Made by a program: the position numbers and the translations under genes
Assembly (NCBI GenBank): GCA_947165145.1
Contig: CAMUZG010000018.1
Span: forward strand, 1 to 48,725
Length of the DNA: 48,725 bases
From: an uncultured Selenomonadales bacterium
GTDB lineage: Bacteria; Bacillota; Negativicutes; Selenomonadales; Selenomonadaceae
Reading direction: 5' to 3'
Shown: one piece after another, positions 1 to 8,582 of the stretch
Layout: each line of letters opens with the position of its first letter
Position numbering within the stretch: the first letter of the stretch is position 1
The notes under the pieces: generated by a model
What the model saw: only the letters and a program-made list of their open reading frames with translations
What the model was told of the DNA's origin: nothing
Databases searched by the model: none

Positions 1-552
1 AGCCGCGTGAAAAATTTCGGGCTAAAGGGTATCAAAATTCATCCCGTTTATCAAGCCGCAAACCTTGACGACGTGAAATTTATTCGGATACTTGACCGCG
101 CCGCCGAACTCGATTTGATTGTCGTGACGCACGCGGGCTTGGACATCGGTTTTCCTGGCGAAGTTCGTTGCAGTCCTCAGATGATTAAAAACGTCGTTGA
201 GACCGTCGGGAATTTCAAATTCGTTGCGGCGCACATGGGCGGTTGGAAAAATTGGCGCGACGTCTTGAAGATTTTGGGCGACACGAAAATTTTTATCGAT
301 ACGTCCTTTTCGACGGGCGAAATTATTCCGCGCAACGATTTCGCTTGGAATGCCGACGATTTGAAACTTTTGGACGCCGCACAGTTCATGGAGTTTGTAA
401 AAATTTTCGGCGTGGACAGAATTCTTTTCGGCACGGATAGCCCGTGGACATCTGCGCGGACTTCGATTGACTTCATAAAAAATTTGCCGCTCAACGACGA
501 CGACAAATCTAAAATTCTCGGACTAAACGCTAAACATTTGCTGAACATCTGA
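1..552 (+). CDS. Amidohydrolase family protein (Amidohydro_2-like), 5' end missing
   Basis: The frame is open from the first base of the window, so the start lies upstream; 183 codons remain. This appears to be the C-terminal part of a metal-dependent TIM-barrel hydrolase of the amidohydrolase 2 type. Visible hallmarks are a GIKIHPVYQ strand near the start, a THAG strand, an AHMGG strand (probable metal-binding His) and a late GTDSPW motif holding the conserved Asp. The family includes hydrolases and decarboxylases acting on cyclic or aromatic substrates, so the substrate cannot be named. The gene ends about 50 bp before a converging aminotransferase gene, with a shared hairpin terminator between them. 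Confidence 0.8.
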   Translation, partial: SRVKNFGLKGIKIHPVYQAANLDDVKFIRILDRAAELDLIVVTHAGLDIGFPGEVRCSPQMIKNVVETVGNFKFVAAHMGGWKNWRDVLKILGDTKIFIDTSFSTGEIIPRNDFAWNADDLKLLDAAQFMEFVKIFGVDRILFGTDSPWTSARTSIDFIKNLPLNDDDKSKILGLNAKHLLNI

Positions 553-565
553 TTGCCACAAAAAA

Positions 566-587
566 AGGGCTCGCCGTCGCGAACCCT
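566..587. terminator. Hairpin terminator between converging genes
   Basis: Arms AGGGCTCG and CGAACCCT pair with one C-A mismatch. T-rich sequence follows the hairpin on the plus strand and a run of seven A precedes it, which reads as a T-run on the minus strand. It can therefore serve both the amidohydrolase and the aminotransferase gene. Confidence 0.6.
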
Positions 588-599
588 CGAAAATTTTTA

Positions 600-1730
600 T
601 TAACGCCGAAAACTTTTGATTATCGCGCAAATTTTTCGCACGGTATCTTCGTCCAAATCGCCATACATCGGCAAGCTTAAGACCTGTTGCCCGACGACGT
701 TTGCAATCGGCAAATTCTCCGCCCGCGACGAATTCAGCTGCCTGTAGCACGTGAATTCACTGCAAAGCGGATGAAAATATTTTCGCGCATAGACGTTGTA
801 ATTTCTGAGCTCGTCATAAACAAAATCCCGCGACCGCCCGAAAATTTTCTCGTCCACGCGCACGACGTAATATTGATAATTCAGCTTGACATCCGCCGCA
901 ACCTTCGGCATGAGCGTCAAACCTTCGACATCGGCAAATTCTTCGTTGTAAATTTCGTGCAGACGAATTCGCTTGCGACGTTCGCTTTCAACGTAATTCA
1001 GCATGATTCGCCCGATTGCCGCGCGAACTTCGTCGAGCTTGCCGTTAATGCCAGGCATGACAACTTCTTCCTCGTTCTTGATACCGAAATTTTTCAGCAG
1101 GTCGATTCGCTGTTTGACGTGATTATCTTTCATGACGAGCGCGCCGCCTTCAACCGTGTGATAAAGTTTCGTGGCGTGGAAGCTGAACATTGAAATATCG
1201 CCGAAAGTGCCGATACCGCGATTGCCGAGTTCGACGCCGAACGCATGAGCCGCATCGTAAACCACGCGCAAGCCGTAACGGTCGGCGACTTCCTGAATCT
1301 TTTCGACGTTGCAGGGCGTCCCGAAGACGTGCACAGCCAAAATCGCGGTCGTTTGCGGCGTTATCATCGATTCGATTTTATCAGCGTCAATGTTCATCGT
1401 TTCGGCGTCAATGTCGCAGAAAATCGGCGTGATGTTGTTCCAATTCAAAATATGCGGTGTTGCGGCGAATGTGAACGGCGTAGTGATTACGTCTCCGCTC
1501 AACCGCAGACTTTGACAAGCGACAATCAGCGCGATTGTTCCGTTGTTGAACAGCGACAGGCACGGGACTTTTAGAAAATCGGTGAGTTCGCGCTCAAGCA
1601 TGGTGTGTTGCGGACCGTTGTTGGTGAGCCACTTTGCCGCCCAGATGTCGCGCAATTTCTCTGTGACTTCGTCGATTGTCGGGAAGACGGGGCGTGTCAC
1701 GTAAATTCTTTCTTTGAACGGTTCAAGCAA
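600..1730 (-). CDS. DegT/DnrJ/EryC1/StrS-family PLP aminotransferase
   Basis: A sugar aminotransferase of the DegT/DnrJ/EryC1 family (fold type I, PLP-dependent), typically converting a nucleotide-linked keto-sugar to an amino-sugar for surface polysaccharide. Visible features are the FNNGTIAL cofactor loop, TTPFTFAAT, the VVYDAAHAFG segment carrying the PLP-contacting Asp, and SFHATKLYHTVEGGA with the Schiff-base Lys. I place the start at a TTG because an exact GGAGGAGG lies 7 nt upstream; this gives 376 aa. An upstream in-frame TTG at 1793 would add 21 residues unlike the family. The gene stands alone, with no other sugar genes adjacent, so the substrate is not inferable. Confidence 0.85.
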   Translation of the reverse strand: MLEPFKERIYVTRPVFPTIDEVTEKLRDIWAAKWLTNNGPQHTMLERELTDFLKVPCLSLFNNGTIALIVACQSLRLSGDVITTPFTFAATPHILNWNNITPIFCDIDAETMNIDADKIESMITPQTTAILAVHVFGTPCNVEKIQEVADRYGLRVVYDAAHAFGVELGNRGIGTFGDISMFSFHATKLYHTVEGGALVMKDNHVKQRIDLLKNFGIKNEEEVVMPGINGKLDEVRAAIGRIMLNYVESERRKRIRLHEIYNEEFADVEGLTLMPKVAADVKLNYQYYVVRVDEKIFGRSRDFVYDELRNYNVYARKYFHPLCSEFTCYRQLNSSRAENLPIANVVGQQVLSLPMYGDLDEDTVRKICAIIKSFRR

Positions 1731-1790
1731 ATTGAGACCTCCTCCGTTAAAGTAGCGACTTGTGCGTTTAATCCGTTTAACGTTGTTGAT

Positions 1791-1956
1791 CAACTTTTCT
1801 TTGCATGCCCAAAGAAAAGTTGCAAAAGAAAGGGCACCTCGCGGGGGCGTTCAAGTCCAAATAATTCCAACGTTGAGACTACCCGTGGCTCGTAGTTGTC
1901 GCCTTCGAAAACATCCTGTTTTCTGGGCGACGGGACGGCCGTCATCCATGACGGCC
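1791..1956 (+). repeat. Dispersed structured intergenic repeat, copy 1
   Basis: A 166-bp element with three hairpins. The first has arms CAACTTTTCTTTG and CAAAGAAAAGTTG (13 bp). It is followed by GGGCACCTCGCGGGGGCG. The second is built on GTCGCC...GGCGAC with an inner AAAAC/GTTTT. The third is the palindrome GGCCGTCATCCATGACGGCC. A second copy lies at 27288-27449 in the same orientation, with several stem changes compensated. The third hairpin abuts the stop codon of the M48 protease and could terminate its transcript. No protein product is evident. Confidence 0.85.
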
Positions 1957-3717
1957 TCAACTTTCTTCAGGCTTTGAGCTGTCTGCGGTCGTTTTGCGCA
2001 ATTTGTCGGCTGCTTTAGCGTCAATCTTCTCCAAGTAAGTCAGCGGGATTGAATGCGGATTTTTTTTCGTCAGCTCGTAGACTTTGCGATAACTTTCCGT
2101 CGCGAGATCGGTTTTGCCCTGCTCGTCGAGAATGTCGCCCTGCAACTTGTACGCGATTGCATTTTTCTCGTCAATCTTCAAGGCAAGCGCAATGTCCGCC
2201 AACGCAAGGTCAGTTTCGCCGCGCATGTGTCGAACGTCCGCACGATTCAAAAAGTTGTAAAGGTTCTTCGGGTCTTGAGCAATGGCAGCGTCCGTGTCAG
2301 CAAGCGCACCGTCATAATCGCCGCAAATCGCCTTCGCACGTCCGCGAATCGCCAAACATTCCGCAAGGTCGTCTTGGTTGGCGGCACGAATCGCACGTTC
2401 GATTTCCTTCAAGGCAAGTTCGCCCTGCCCGTGGTCGTTGTAGATGTCGGCATTGACGCGCAATTTCACGGCGTATTTTTTTTTGGCGGTGTCGGCGTCG
2501 TCACGAATTTTTTGCCAACGAAGTTTACGTTCCTCGTCCGCCTCACGAATTCTTTGACGTGTGCGCGGATTTTCGTTTTTGTAGGCAAGTTCGACTAAAG
2601 TTTGAAGTTTGTCGCCGAGATTGTACAGCTTGACCAAATGGCGCACTTCGCGGTAGGCAAAGTCATCGTTGAGCAAATCGGTTTGATTGTCGACGCGCCG
2701 AAAATTCCAGACGTCAATCGTGTCGTAATCGTGAAAAGCCTTCGATAAGCCGCCCGCCAAGTAATAAGCATTGGTCGCCGCTGAAGTCGGATTGTCGCCC
2801 GTGTTCACGGAATAAAAAATTTCGCGCCCGTCAATGAAGACTCGATAAGCCCTGTCGCTTTTGCGAACCGTGACGTGCCCGCCGCCGTAATTCGACATGA
2901 GCTCCGACATTTTTGCCTCGCGACGTTCGGTATCGGGGTGGTCGCTGAAAGTTTCTTCGTCGGGCTTATCGTGAGCGTTGAACTCCAAAAAATCTTGCGT
3001 CTCGTAACGAACGTAGTAATCAAGCCGATGCATAGCAGCCGCGCCGCCGCCAGGATTAAATCCCGCGCTTGTCATTATGTAGAAGCCGCCTTCGTCCGCC
3101 TCGTATTCTGCAGGCACGCTGATACTTTTGGCGATTGAGTAGTCGACCATCGCGGAAAATTTATTCCAATCGATATTGTTGCCTCTGTCGAGATTAGCAC
3201 CAATCATCATCGCGCCGAGAGATTGAGCGGCGGCTTGAGCGTAACTTTTGGCGGAATGCTGTTCAATGCCGTGAATCATTTCGTGAGCCAAGACTGCGGC
3301 AAGTTGGTTTTCGTCGCAATTCATGCCGCGCACGAGCCCGCGATTTATACTGATGTAATTCATCGGGTAGCAAGCGGCGTTGAACTTTTCGCTGTCGTTG
3401 ACGTTCCACACGAAGGGCAGAGAGTTCACGCGCAATTCGTATTGTCCGCCGTTGATTAACCGCGTCATCACCGAGTCGACAATTTCAACGTCGCGTTTGT
3501 TGCTGTCAATGCCGTTTTCTTTGATGTCCTGCTTGCGAACCGCCATTTGAGCGTCGACGTTGTTGCCGAGCGCGAGAATTTGATTGAGCGTGGATTGGTA
3601 AGCCGCCAAAACGCCGAGAGCTTCCGCCGCGATTGCCCAAGCATCCGTTGCGAAAACCTGCGCGGGTGTCAGAGCAGTCGCGACAGCCACGAGTATTGCG
3701 ATTAAAATTTTTTTCAT
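1957..3717 (-). CDS. Secreted M48-family metalloprotease with C-terminal TPR repeats
   Basis: 586 aa. A signal peptide (KK, a hydrophobic stretch, then PAQVFA) predicts export to the periplasm or outer membrane. The zinc motif HEMIHGIEQH is near residue 141 and the third-ligand region EYEADEGGF lies downstream, both diagnostic of M48 (BepA/LoiP-like) peptidases. The C-terminal 150 or so residues hold tetratricopeptide repeats, with NRADVRHMRG and YKLQGDILDEQG helical pairs, as in BepA-type quality-control proteases of outer-membrane proteins. A KENGID/TRLINGGQYELRVNS segment before the active site is also typical. ATG is chosen over an in-frame GTG 9 nt upstream because GGTGG lies just ahead of it. 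The substrate is not known. Confidence 0.9.
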   Translation of the reverse strand: MKKILIAILVAVATALTPAQVFATDAWAIAAEALGVLAAYQSTLNQILALGNNVDAQMAVRKQDIKENGIDSNKRDVEIVDSVMTRLINGGQYELRVNSLPFVWNVNDSEKFNAACYPMNYISINRGLVRGMNCDENQLAAVLAHEMIHGIEQHSAKSYAQAAAQSLGAMMIGANLDRGNNIDWNKFSAMVDYSIAKSISVPAEYEADEGGFYIMTSAGFNPGGGAAAMHRLDYYVRYETQDFLEFNAHDKPDEETFSDHPDTERREAKMSELMSNYGGGHVTVRKSDRAYRVFIDGREIFYSVNTGDNPTSAATNAYYLAGGLSKAFHDYDTIDVWNFRRVDNQTDLLNDDFAYREVRHLVKLYNLGDKLQTLVELAYKNENPRTRQRIREADEERKLRWQKIRDDADTAKKKYAVKLRVNADIYNDHGQGELALKEIERAIRAANQDDLAECLAIRGRAKAICGDYDGALADTDAAIAQDPKNLYNFLNRADVRHMRGETDLALADIALALKIDEKNAIAYKLQGDILDEQGKTDLATESYRKVYELTKKNPHSIPLTYLEKIDAKAADKLRKTTADSSKPEES

Positions 3718-3747
3718 ATCAACCACCGCGATGATAGTAGCTGACAG

Positions 3748-4566
3748 CTAAACGTTTACGTCGAGCTTGTAGCCGATTGCCGTTGTCACAACGTTGCCGT
3801 GTTTGCCTTTATCTTTGTGAATCGCGGCGGAATGCGGCACTTTGTCGACTTCAGCGATTTTTTCGGGCTCAGCAGATTTTTCGTCAACGGGAATTTTTTC
3901 GAGCACCTCAAGAAGATGATCGGCGTTGCTCAACACGAAAGGTATTTCATCAAACTGTTCGTCGTGCGCAATGAACTTCAACAGCTTGACGCCTTCAACA
4001 AATTTCATGTCCGCGTAGGCGACGACAAGTGAAATATCGTCCTCAAGCAAAATTTCGGCGGCTTCGTCGGCGGAAGGTGCTGTTGTGACTTCGCAGGAGA
4101 AATTTTTTTCCAACACGGCACGCATTAACTGCAATTCGGTCTTGTCGTCGGCAACGAGCAAAACTTTTTTCGGCGGCTCAACGTCGATGAGTTTTTTGCT
4201 GACGCGTTCGATGAGTTCGGCGGGCATGAACGGCTTGCGGATGTAATCGGTCACGCCCAGCGCATGAGCTTTCTTGACGTTCTCCATTTCGCCCGAAGCC
4301 GTCAGCATCATCACGGGAATATCCTTGAGCTTTTCGTCAGCGCGAATTTCCTGCAACGTCTCTATGCCGTCGAAATCTGGCATCATTATGTCAAGCAGAA
4401 CGACACACACGCGTTGTTTGCGAAGGCGGCTTATCGCCTCGGAGCCGTTGTTCACGCCGATAACTTTGCAGTCGAGTTTCCGCTCCAAAATCATTTTGGC
4501 GATTTGCAAATTCATCTCGTCGTCGTCAACGACCATAACAAATTTTTCCGCAGCTTGTTTCTTCAT
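3748..4566 (-). CDS. Double-receiver response regulator, second receiver degenerate
   Basis: 272 aa with two CheY-like receiver domains in tandem and no DNA-binding or enzymatic output domain. Receiver 1 (about residues 9-128) is complete: VVDDDE acidic pocket, VVLLDIMMPDFDG with the phospho-acceptor Asp, MLTAS, and KPF Lys. Receiver 2 (about residues 134-235) keeps VADDKTE but has Tyr where the phospho-Asp should be (LVVAYADMKF), so it is probably not phosphorylated. A charged tail follows. The start ATG overlaps the stop codon of the upstream hybrid kinase (ATGA), so the two are translationally coupled and this protein is the likely terminal acceptor or a modulator of that phosphorelay. Confidence 0.9.
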   Translation of the reverse strand: MKKQAAEKFVMVVDDDEMNLQIAKMILERKLDCKVIGVNNGSEAISRLRKQRVCVVLLDIMMPDFDGIETLQEIRADEKLKDIPVMMLTASGEMENVKKAHALGVTDYIRKPFMPAELIERVSKKLIDVEPPKKVLLVADDKTELQLMRAVLEKNFSCEVTTAPSADEAAEILLEDDISLVVAYADMKFVEGVKLLKFIAHDEQFDEIPFVLSNADHLLEVLEKIPVDEKSAEPEKIAEVDKVPHSAAIHKDKGKHGNVVTTAIGYKLDVNV

Positions 4567-7500
4567 GAGTCACCCTCCAACCATTTTGAAATTTGCGAGC
4601 GAACGTTTTCGTAATCGCTCATCAGTTCCGCGTGACCAGCCAAAATTTTTTCGACGTCGTCAGCTTTGGCGGCCAGCTCCAAACTTTTTGCCCGTGCACT
4701 CAAATTTTCCGCGCCGATTGACAGCGATGTTGACTTGAGCGCGTGAACGAGTATCTGATAATTTTTTATGTCCTGCGCGTCGAAGGCTTCTTGAATTTTT
4801 TCAACGCGTTTGGCATCAATGAAAGTCATCAACATCTGCGTGAGGAAACTTTTGCTGTCCATGCAGTATTGCAGGGCGACATCAAGATTAATGTCTGGAC
4901 AAACCGCGGCGAAATGTTTACGTTCGCGCTTGCTGAATTCGTCTTCGCCGACTTGCTCTTCAACGTCGGGAATTTCTTCGGGCGGCTGAATCTGCGCGGG
5001 CTCCGAAATTTTTTCGACGGACTTTTTCGTGGCGGGCGGCTCGGAAATTTTTGGTGATTCGTCGCTCTCGAATGAAACGATTTCCGCGGGCAAATGGTGT
5101 TCCAAAATCAATTCGAGTTCGCGCACGTCGATAGGTTTGCTCAAATAATCGTCGAAGCCTTCACGCAGATAAACTTCCCGCATACCGGCAATCGCGCCCG
5201 CCGTGAGCATGATGACCCGTGTCTTAGCGTCGAGAATTTTTTCGCGCCGCATGAGTTTCAAAGTTTCAACACCGCTCATGCCAGGCATCATGTTATCAAG
5301 AAAGATTATGTGATAAAAATTTTTCTTAGCGAGCTCAATGCCGTCTTGACCGCTCTCGGCGAGGTCGGGAACGATTTTGTTGCGCTTGAGCAATCCCGTC
5401 ACGACTTTCAAGTTCATGTCGTTGTCGTCCACGGCAAGAATTTTAGCACCCGCCGCCGTCAAAAATTTTTTCGTCGCGTTCTTGTCGACGTGTTCAAGGT
5501 GTTGTTCGTCGTAATCGCCGATTGGCGTCTTGTCGATAATTTTCTGCCGCAACGTGAACGAAAATACGGAGCCTTCGCCGTACACGCTGACGACTTCAAG
5601 CTTGCTGTCCATCATCGTCAACAACTTCTGCACAATCACGATACCCAAGCCCGTGCCTTCGATATTGCGATTTTTCTCTTCATCGAGCCGCTGAAAAGAT
5701 TTGAACAGCTTGTCCATATCCTCGTCACGAATGCCGATACCCGTGTCGCTAACTTTGACTTGCAGATTAAAGGTGTCGCTGTCGAGTTCGGTGCCGCTCA
5801 TCGCGAGAGTTACGGAGCCTTCGTGCGTGTACTTGACGGCGTTCGTTAAAATGTTCGTGATGATTTGCCGCAAGCGCACATCGTCGCCGTAAAGACTTTT
5901 CGGCAATGTCGGATCAATTTCCATGCGGAATTCGAGTTTCTTTTTGCGCGCTTTCTCGGAAATCATGTTGACCAAGTCGGCAATCAGCGTCGTCATTTCG
6001 TAGCGCACGGGGACAATTTCCATTTTGCCGTCCTCAATCTTGCTGAAGTCAAGGATTGAATTTATCAGCGTCAACAGCGTTCGTCCCGCGCTTTGAATGT
6101 TCGTTGCGTAATCCAAAATGTCGTTCGATTCGCATTCGCGCAGAATCATTTCGTTCATACCGAGCACCGCGTTAATCGGTGTGCGAATTTCATGGCTCAT
6201 TTGTGCAAGGAATTGCGACTTCGCTTGACTTGCCGCGACCGCCGTATCCGATGCCGCCTTCAGCTGACGATTAACCGATTCTTGCCAACGCAGTAGCCGA
6301 TTGATGAGCACGCTGACTATCCCGATACAAATCCCAAGCAGAATCACGAAGATGCCGCCAAGCATGATGACGTTGCCGTAAATGTTCCACAAGCTGTTCG
6401 CGACGACAACGGTAAATTCGCCCGCCTTATTCTTTTTGGCAAGACAAGCGACGTAATTGCCGCTGAAATCCTTCAACGTCTCGACGGTGCCGCTTGAATA
6501 GACGTGGCGATATTCCGTGCCGGCAATGTCCGTCATGCGGTTCATTGACATCTGATAATTGCCGTTCGGGTGGTTGATGATGATACCGTTCCTGTCGACG
6601 AGAAAAGCGTAACCGTCGCGGGTGTAGCTCTCGTCGAGGACGTGCGTTAAGCGGTCAATGTAGAAGTCAATGCCGAAGACGCCGAGGAATTCGTCGTTGT
6701 TACCGTAAACCATCTGCGCCATCGTGACGCAATAAAGACCAGTCTGCGCGTCCCAATACGGCGACGAGACGTTAAAGCCGTTATCAGATTTTTCCGTGTC
6801 GATGTACCACGGACGCGTTTCAGGGTGAAAATCTTCGGGCGGCTGCCAACCGTTGTTCATGATAACCCTGTGTTCCTTGTACGGATTGACCAAATAGCAA
6901 ACGGAAATTTCTGGGTAATTCTTCGCCAAATCGTTGAGGAACTTGACGGCGGCGGGGTAATCGTTCATGTAGTCGGGGTGCTCCGCGATGAGATTGACGA
7001 ACATGCTTAAAATACTCCGCTGATTATCAATCCAGTTGTTGAGCTGATGTTCGTAGTTGTCGACTTCGCGCGCCATCTTCGTGTCGCCATTCGTGACCGT
7101 CGTCGAAATGCAAATGCCCAAGCTCAACGCCATAACGACAATCAACACCGCGATTATCCCGAAGCGGGCGTATCGGCTGACTTTGGCAAGTTCGTTGTCG
7201 CTCAAAACTTTTTCGGAAAAATTTTTCCCCGTGCTTGAAACGATTGTCGAGAATGAAAACAGGTTGTCGAGCATACCAGAGAGTTTCAGCGCAGATTCGC
7301 GAACTTCGGCGGCTTTTTCGGCAGGGTCAGCGTCGGATTTGATTGTCTCCATGCTTGACGCGTCGAGAATTTTTCTGAGTGGGTCACGCAATTCGCCGCT
7401 CAATCGCGACAAAAATTCTTCCTTGACGCTCAAAGCCTTTTGCGCCTGCAAGCCGTTTTTCATTGCGTTCAGGTAGAAAATTATTATCGCGAGCATCATC

Positions 7501-8399
7501 GCCAAACTCATGAGCGTCGTAAAAATTATTTGGCGGTAGCTGTCGCTGTAAAACGCCTCGTTATCCACGCTCAAAATCATGAACCAACCGTTGTCAGTCT
7601 CGGAGCTGAAAATGGTATGTTCTATGCCGTCGATTTGTTCGGTAAAAATTCTGTGATGCGTCGACTTCACTACGCGATTCAAAACGTTTTCATATTCGGG
7701 CAATTTATTGGCGACGTGTTCTCCGACAAGATCCATGTCATTGTAGCCGATTATCATTCCGGTTTTCGTGACAATCAACGCCTTGCTGGAACTCGTGCCG
7801 CTCATTCGCCGTATCGAATATTGCACGGCGGAAAAGTTGAAATCGAGCGCGACGACCGTTTCGCCGTCTTCAAGCGTCTTCGACATTGTGTAGCACATTA
7901 TGCCCGTAATTACGTCGATATAAGGTTCACTGATGAAAATTTTGTTGGGATTCGCCAAAGCACCTTTGTACCACAGACGTTCCTGCGCATGAAATTCGGG
8001 CGGCATATCGAAATCGGGGATAATCGACCAATCTTTGCCGGCAATGTAGACGTTGAAGCAGACGCCACCGGTTGAGGTCTTGCGCTCACGTTTGCGCATG
8101 TAAAAGAATTTTTCCATGTCTTCGTGCGATGTGCCCGACTTCAAAAGTTGTTCTGCTTCCATTGCCACGCGCAATGTCACGCCTTCCGCGTCAGTGATTG
8201 TGCTTTGGAAGTCGCTGCGAATCACTTCAAGGCGCGTTTTGCCAATTTCTTCCGTTTGGTTTGAAGTCATTTGAAAAATAAGACGGACGTTCGCCGCAAT
8301 GACGAAAAGGAAAATCGCGGTGATGACGATGATAATTGCGAAGTCGATACGTCTGCCGCTCTTGAGTATATTCCAATCCCGAAAAAAATTTTTGAACAT
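4563..8399 (-). CDS. Hybrid histidine kinase with duplicated Cache/HisKA-like input half
   Basis: 1278 aa. Order: TM (about 18-40), extracytoplasmic Cache-type sensor (45-285), TM (291-312), a HisKA-like helix FLSRLSGELRDPL (329-341) with Gly where the phospho-His belongs and no ATPase after it, TM (411-434), second Cache sensor (440-670), TM (675-700), true HisKA MSHEIRTP with His736, HATPase (N-box NILTNAVKYT, DTGIGI, GTGLGI), receiver with Asp1035 (IIFLDNMMPG), and a C-terminal HPt with His1219 (HALKSTSLSIGA). The protein therefore carries a full His-Asp-His relay. I start it at the ATG preceded by AGGTGATT; longer in-frame starts add a non-conserved stretch. The ligand is unknown. The double-receiver protein overlaps its end. 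Confidence 0.9.
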   Translation of the reverse strand: MFKNFFRDWNILKSGRRIDFAIIIVITAIFLFVIAANVRLIFQMTSNQTEEIGKTRLEVIRSDFQSTITDAEGVTLRVAMEAEQLLKSGTSHEDMEKFFYMRKRERKTSTGGVCFNVYIAGKDWSIIPDFDMPPEFHAQERLWYKGALANPNKIFISEPYIDVITGIMCYTMSKTLEDGETVVALDFNFSAVQYSIRRMSGTSSSKALIVTKTGMIIGYNDMDLVGEHVANKLPEYENVLNRVVKSTHHRIFTEQIDGIEHTIFSSETDNGWFMILSVDNEAFYSDSYRQIIFTTLMSLAMMLAIIIFYLNAMKNGLQAQKALSVKEEFLSRLSGELRDPLRKILDASSMETIKSDADPAEKAAEVRESALKLSGMLDNLFSFSTIVSSTGKNFSEKVLSDNELAKVSRYARFGIIAVLIVVMALSLGICISTTVTNGDTKMAREVDNYEHQLNNWIDNQRSILSMFVNLIAEHPDYMNDYPAAVKFLNDLAKNYPEISVCYLVNPYKEHRVIMNNGWQPPEDFHPETRPWYIDTEKSDNGFNVSSPYWDAQTGLYCVTMAQMVYGNNDEFLGVFGIDFYIDRLTHVLDESYTRDGYAFLVDRNGIIINHPNGNYQMSMNRMTDIAGTEYRHVYSSGTVETLKDFSGNYVACLAKKNKAGEFTVVVANSLWNIYGNVIMLGGIFVILLGICIGIVSVLINRLLRWQESVNRQLKAASDTAVAASQAKSQFLAQMSHEIRTPINAVLGMNEMILRECESNDILDYATNIQSAGRTLLTLINSILDFSKIEDGKMEIVPVRYEMTTLIADLVNMISEKARKKKLEFRMEIDPTLPKSLYGDDVRLRQIITNILTNAVKYTHEGSVTLAMSGTELDSDTFNLQVKVSDTGIGIRDEDMDKLFKSFQRLDEEKNRNIEGTGLGIVIVQKLLTMMDSKLEVVSVYGEGSVFSFTLRQKIIDKTPIGDYDEQHLEHVDKNATKKFLTAAGAKILAVDDNDMNLKVVTGLLKRNKIVPDLAESGQDGIELAKKNFYHIIFLDNMMPGMSGVETLKLMRREKILDAKTRVIMLTAGAIAGMREVYLREGFDDYLSKPIDVRELELILEHHLPAEIVSFESDESPKISEPPATKKSVEKISEPAQIQPPEEIPDVEEQVGEDEFSKRERKHFAAVCPDINLDVALQYCMDSKSFLTQMLMTFIDAKRVEKIQEAFDAQDIKNYQILVHALKSTSLSIGAENLSARAKSLELAAKADDVEKILAGHAELMSDYENVRSQISKWLEGDS

Positions 8400-8506
8400 G
8401 TTAATTGAATCACCTGCCGTGTTTGATTTATCACTGCGCGGGCAGTTTATCACAATGTTACTCACATTTAAAGTTTGGCATGAAATTTTCGGCATATGCG
8501 GCGCGG

Positions 8507-8535
8507 TTTACTTTTTTATGACTGCGTGCTATAAT
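8507..8535 (+). promoter_or_regulatory. Sigma-70-type promoter of nifJ
   Basis: TTTACT at 8507 and a perfect TATAAT at 8530 are separated by 17 nt, ending 47 nt before the nifJ start codon. No operator-like repeat is obvious. Confidence 0.75.
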
Positions 8536-8582
8536 CGCCCGAAAAATATTTTTCCAATTTGAGAGGAGAGCTTCGAGAGTTT

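Noticed and set aside
5094-5849. A 251-codon plus-strand frame opposite the hybrid kinase
   Set aside because: It is antisense to the conserved HATPase and receiver domains and has no start signals.
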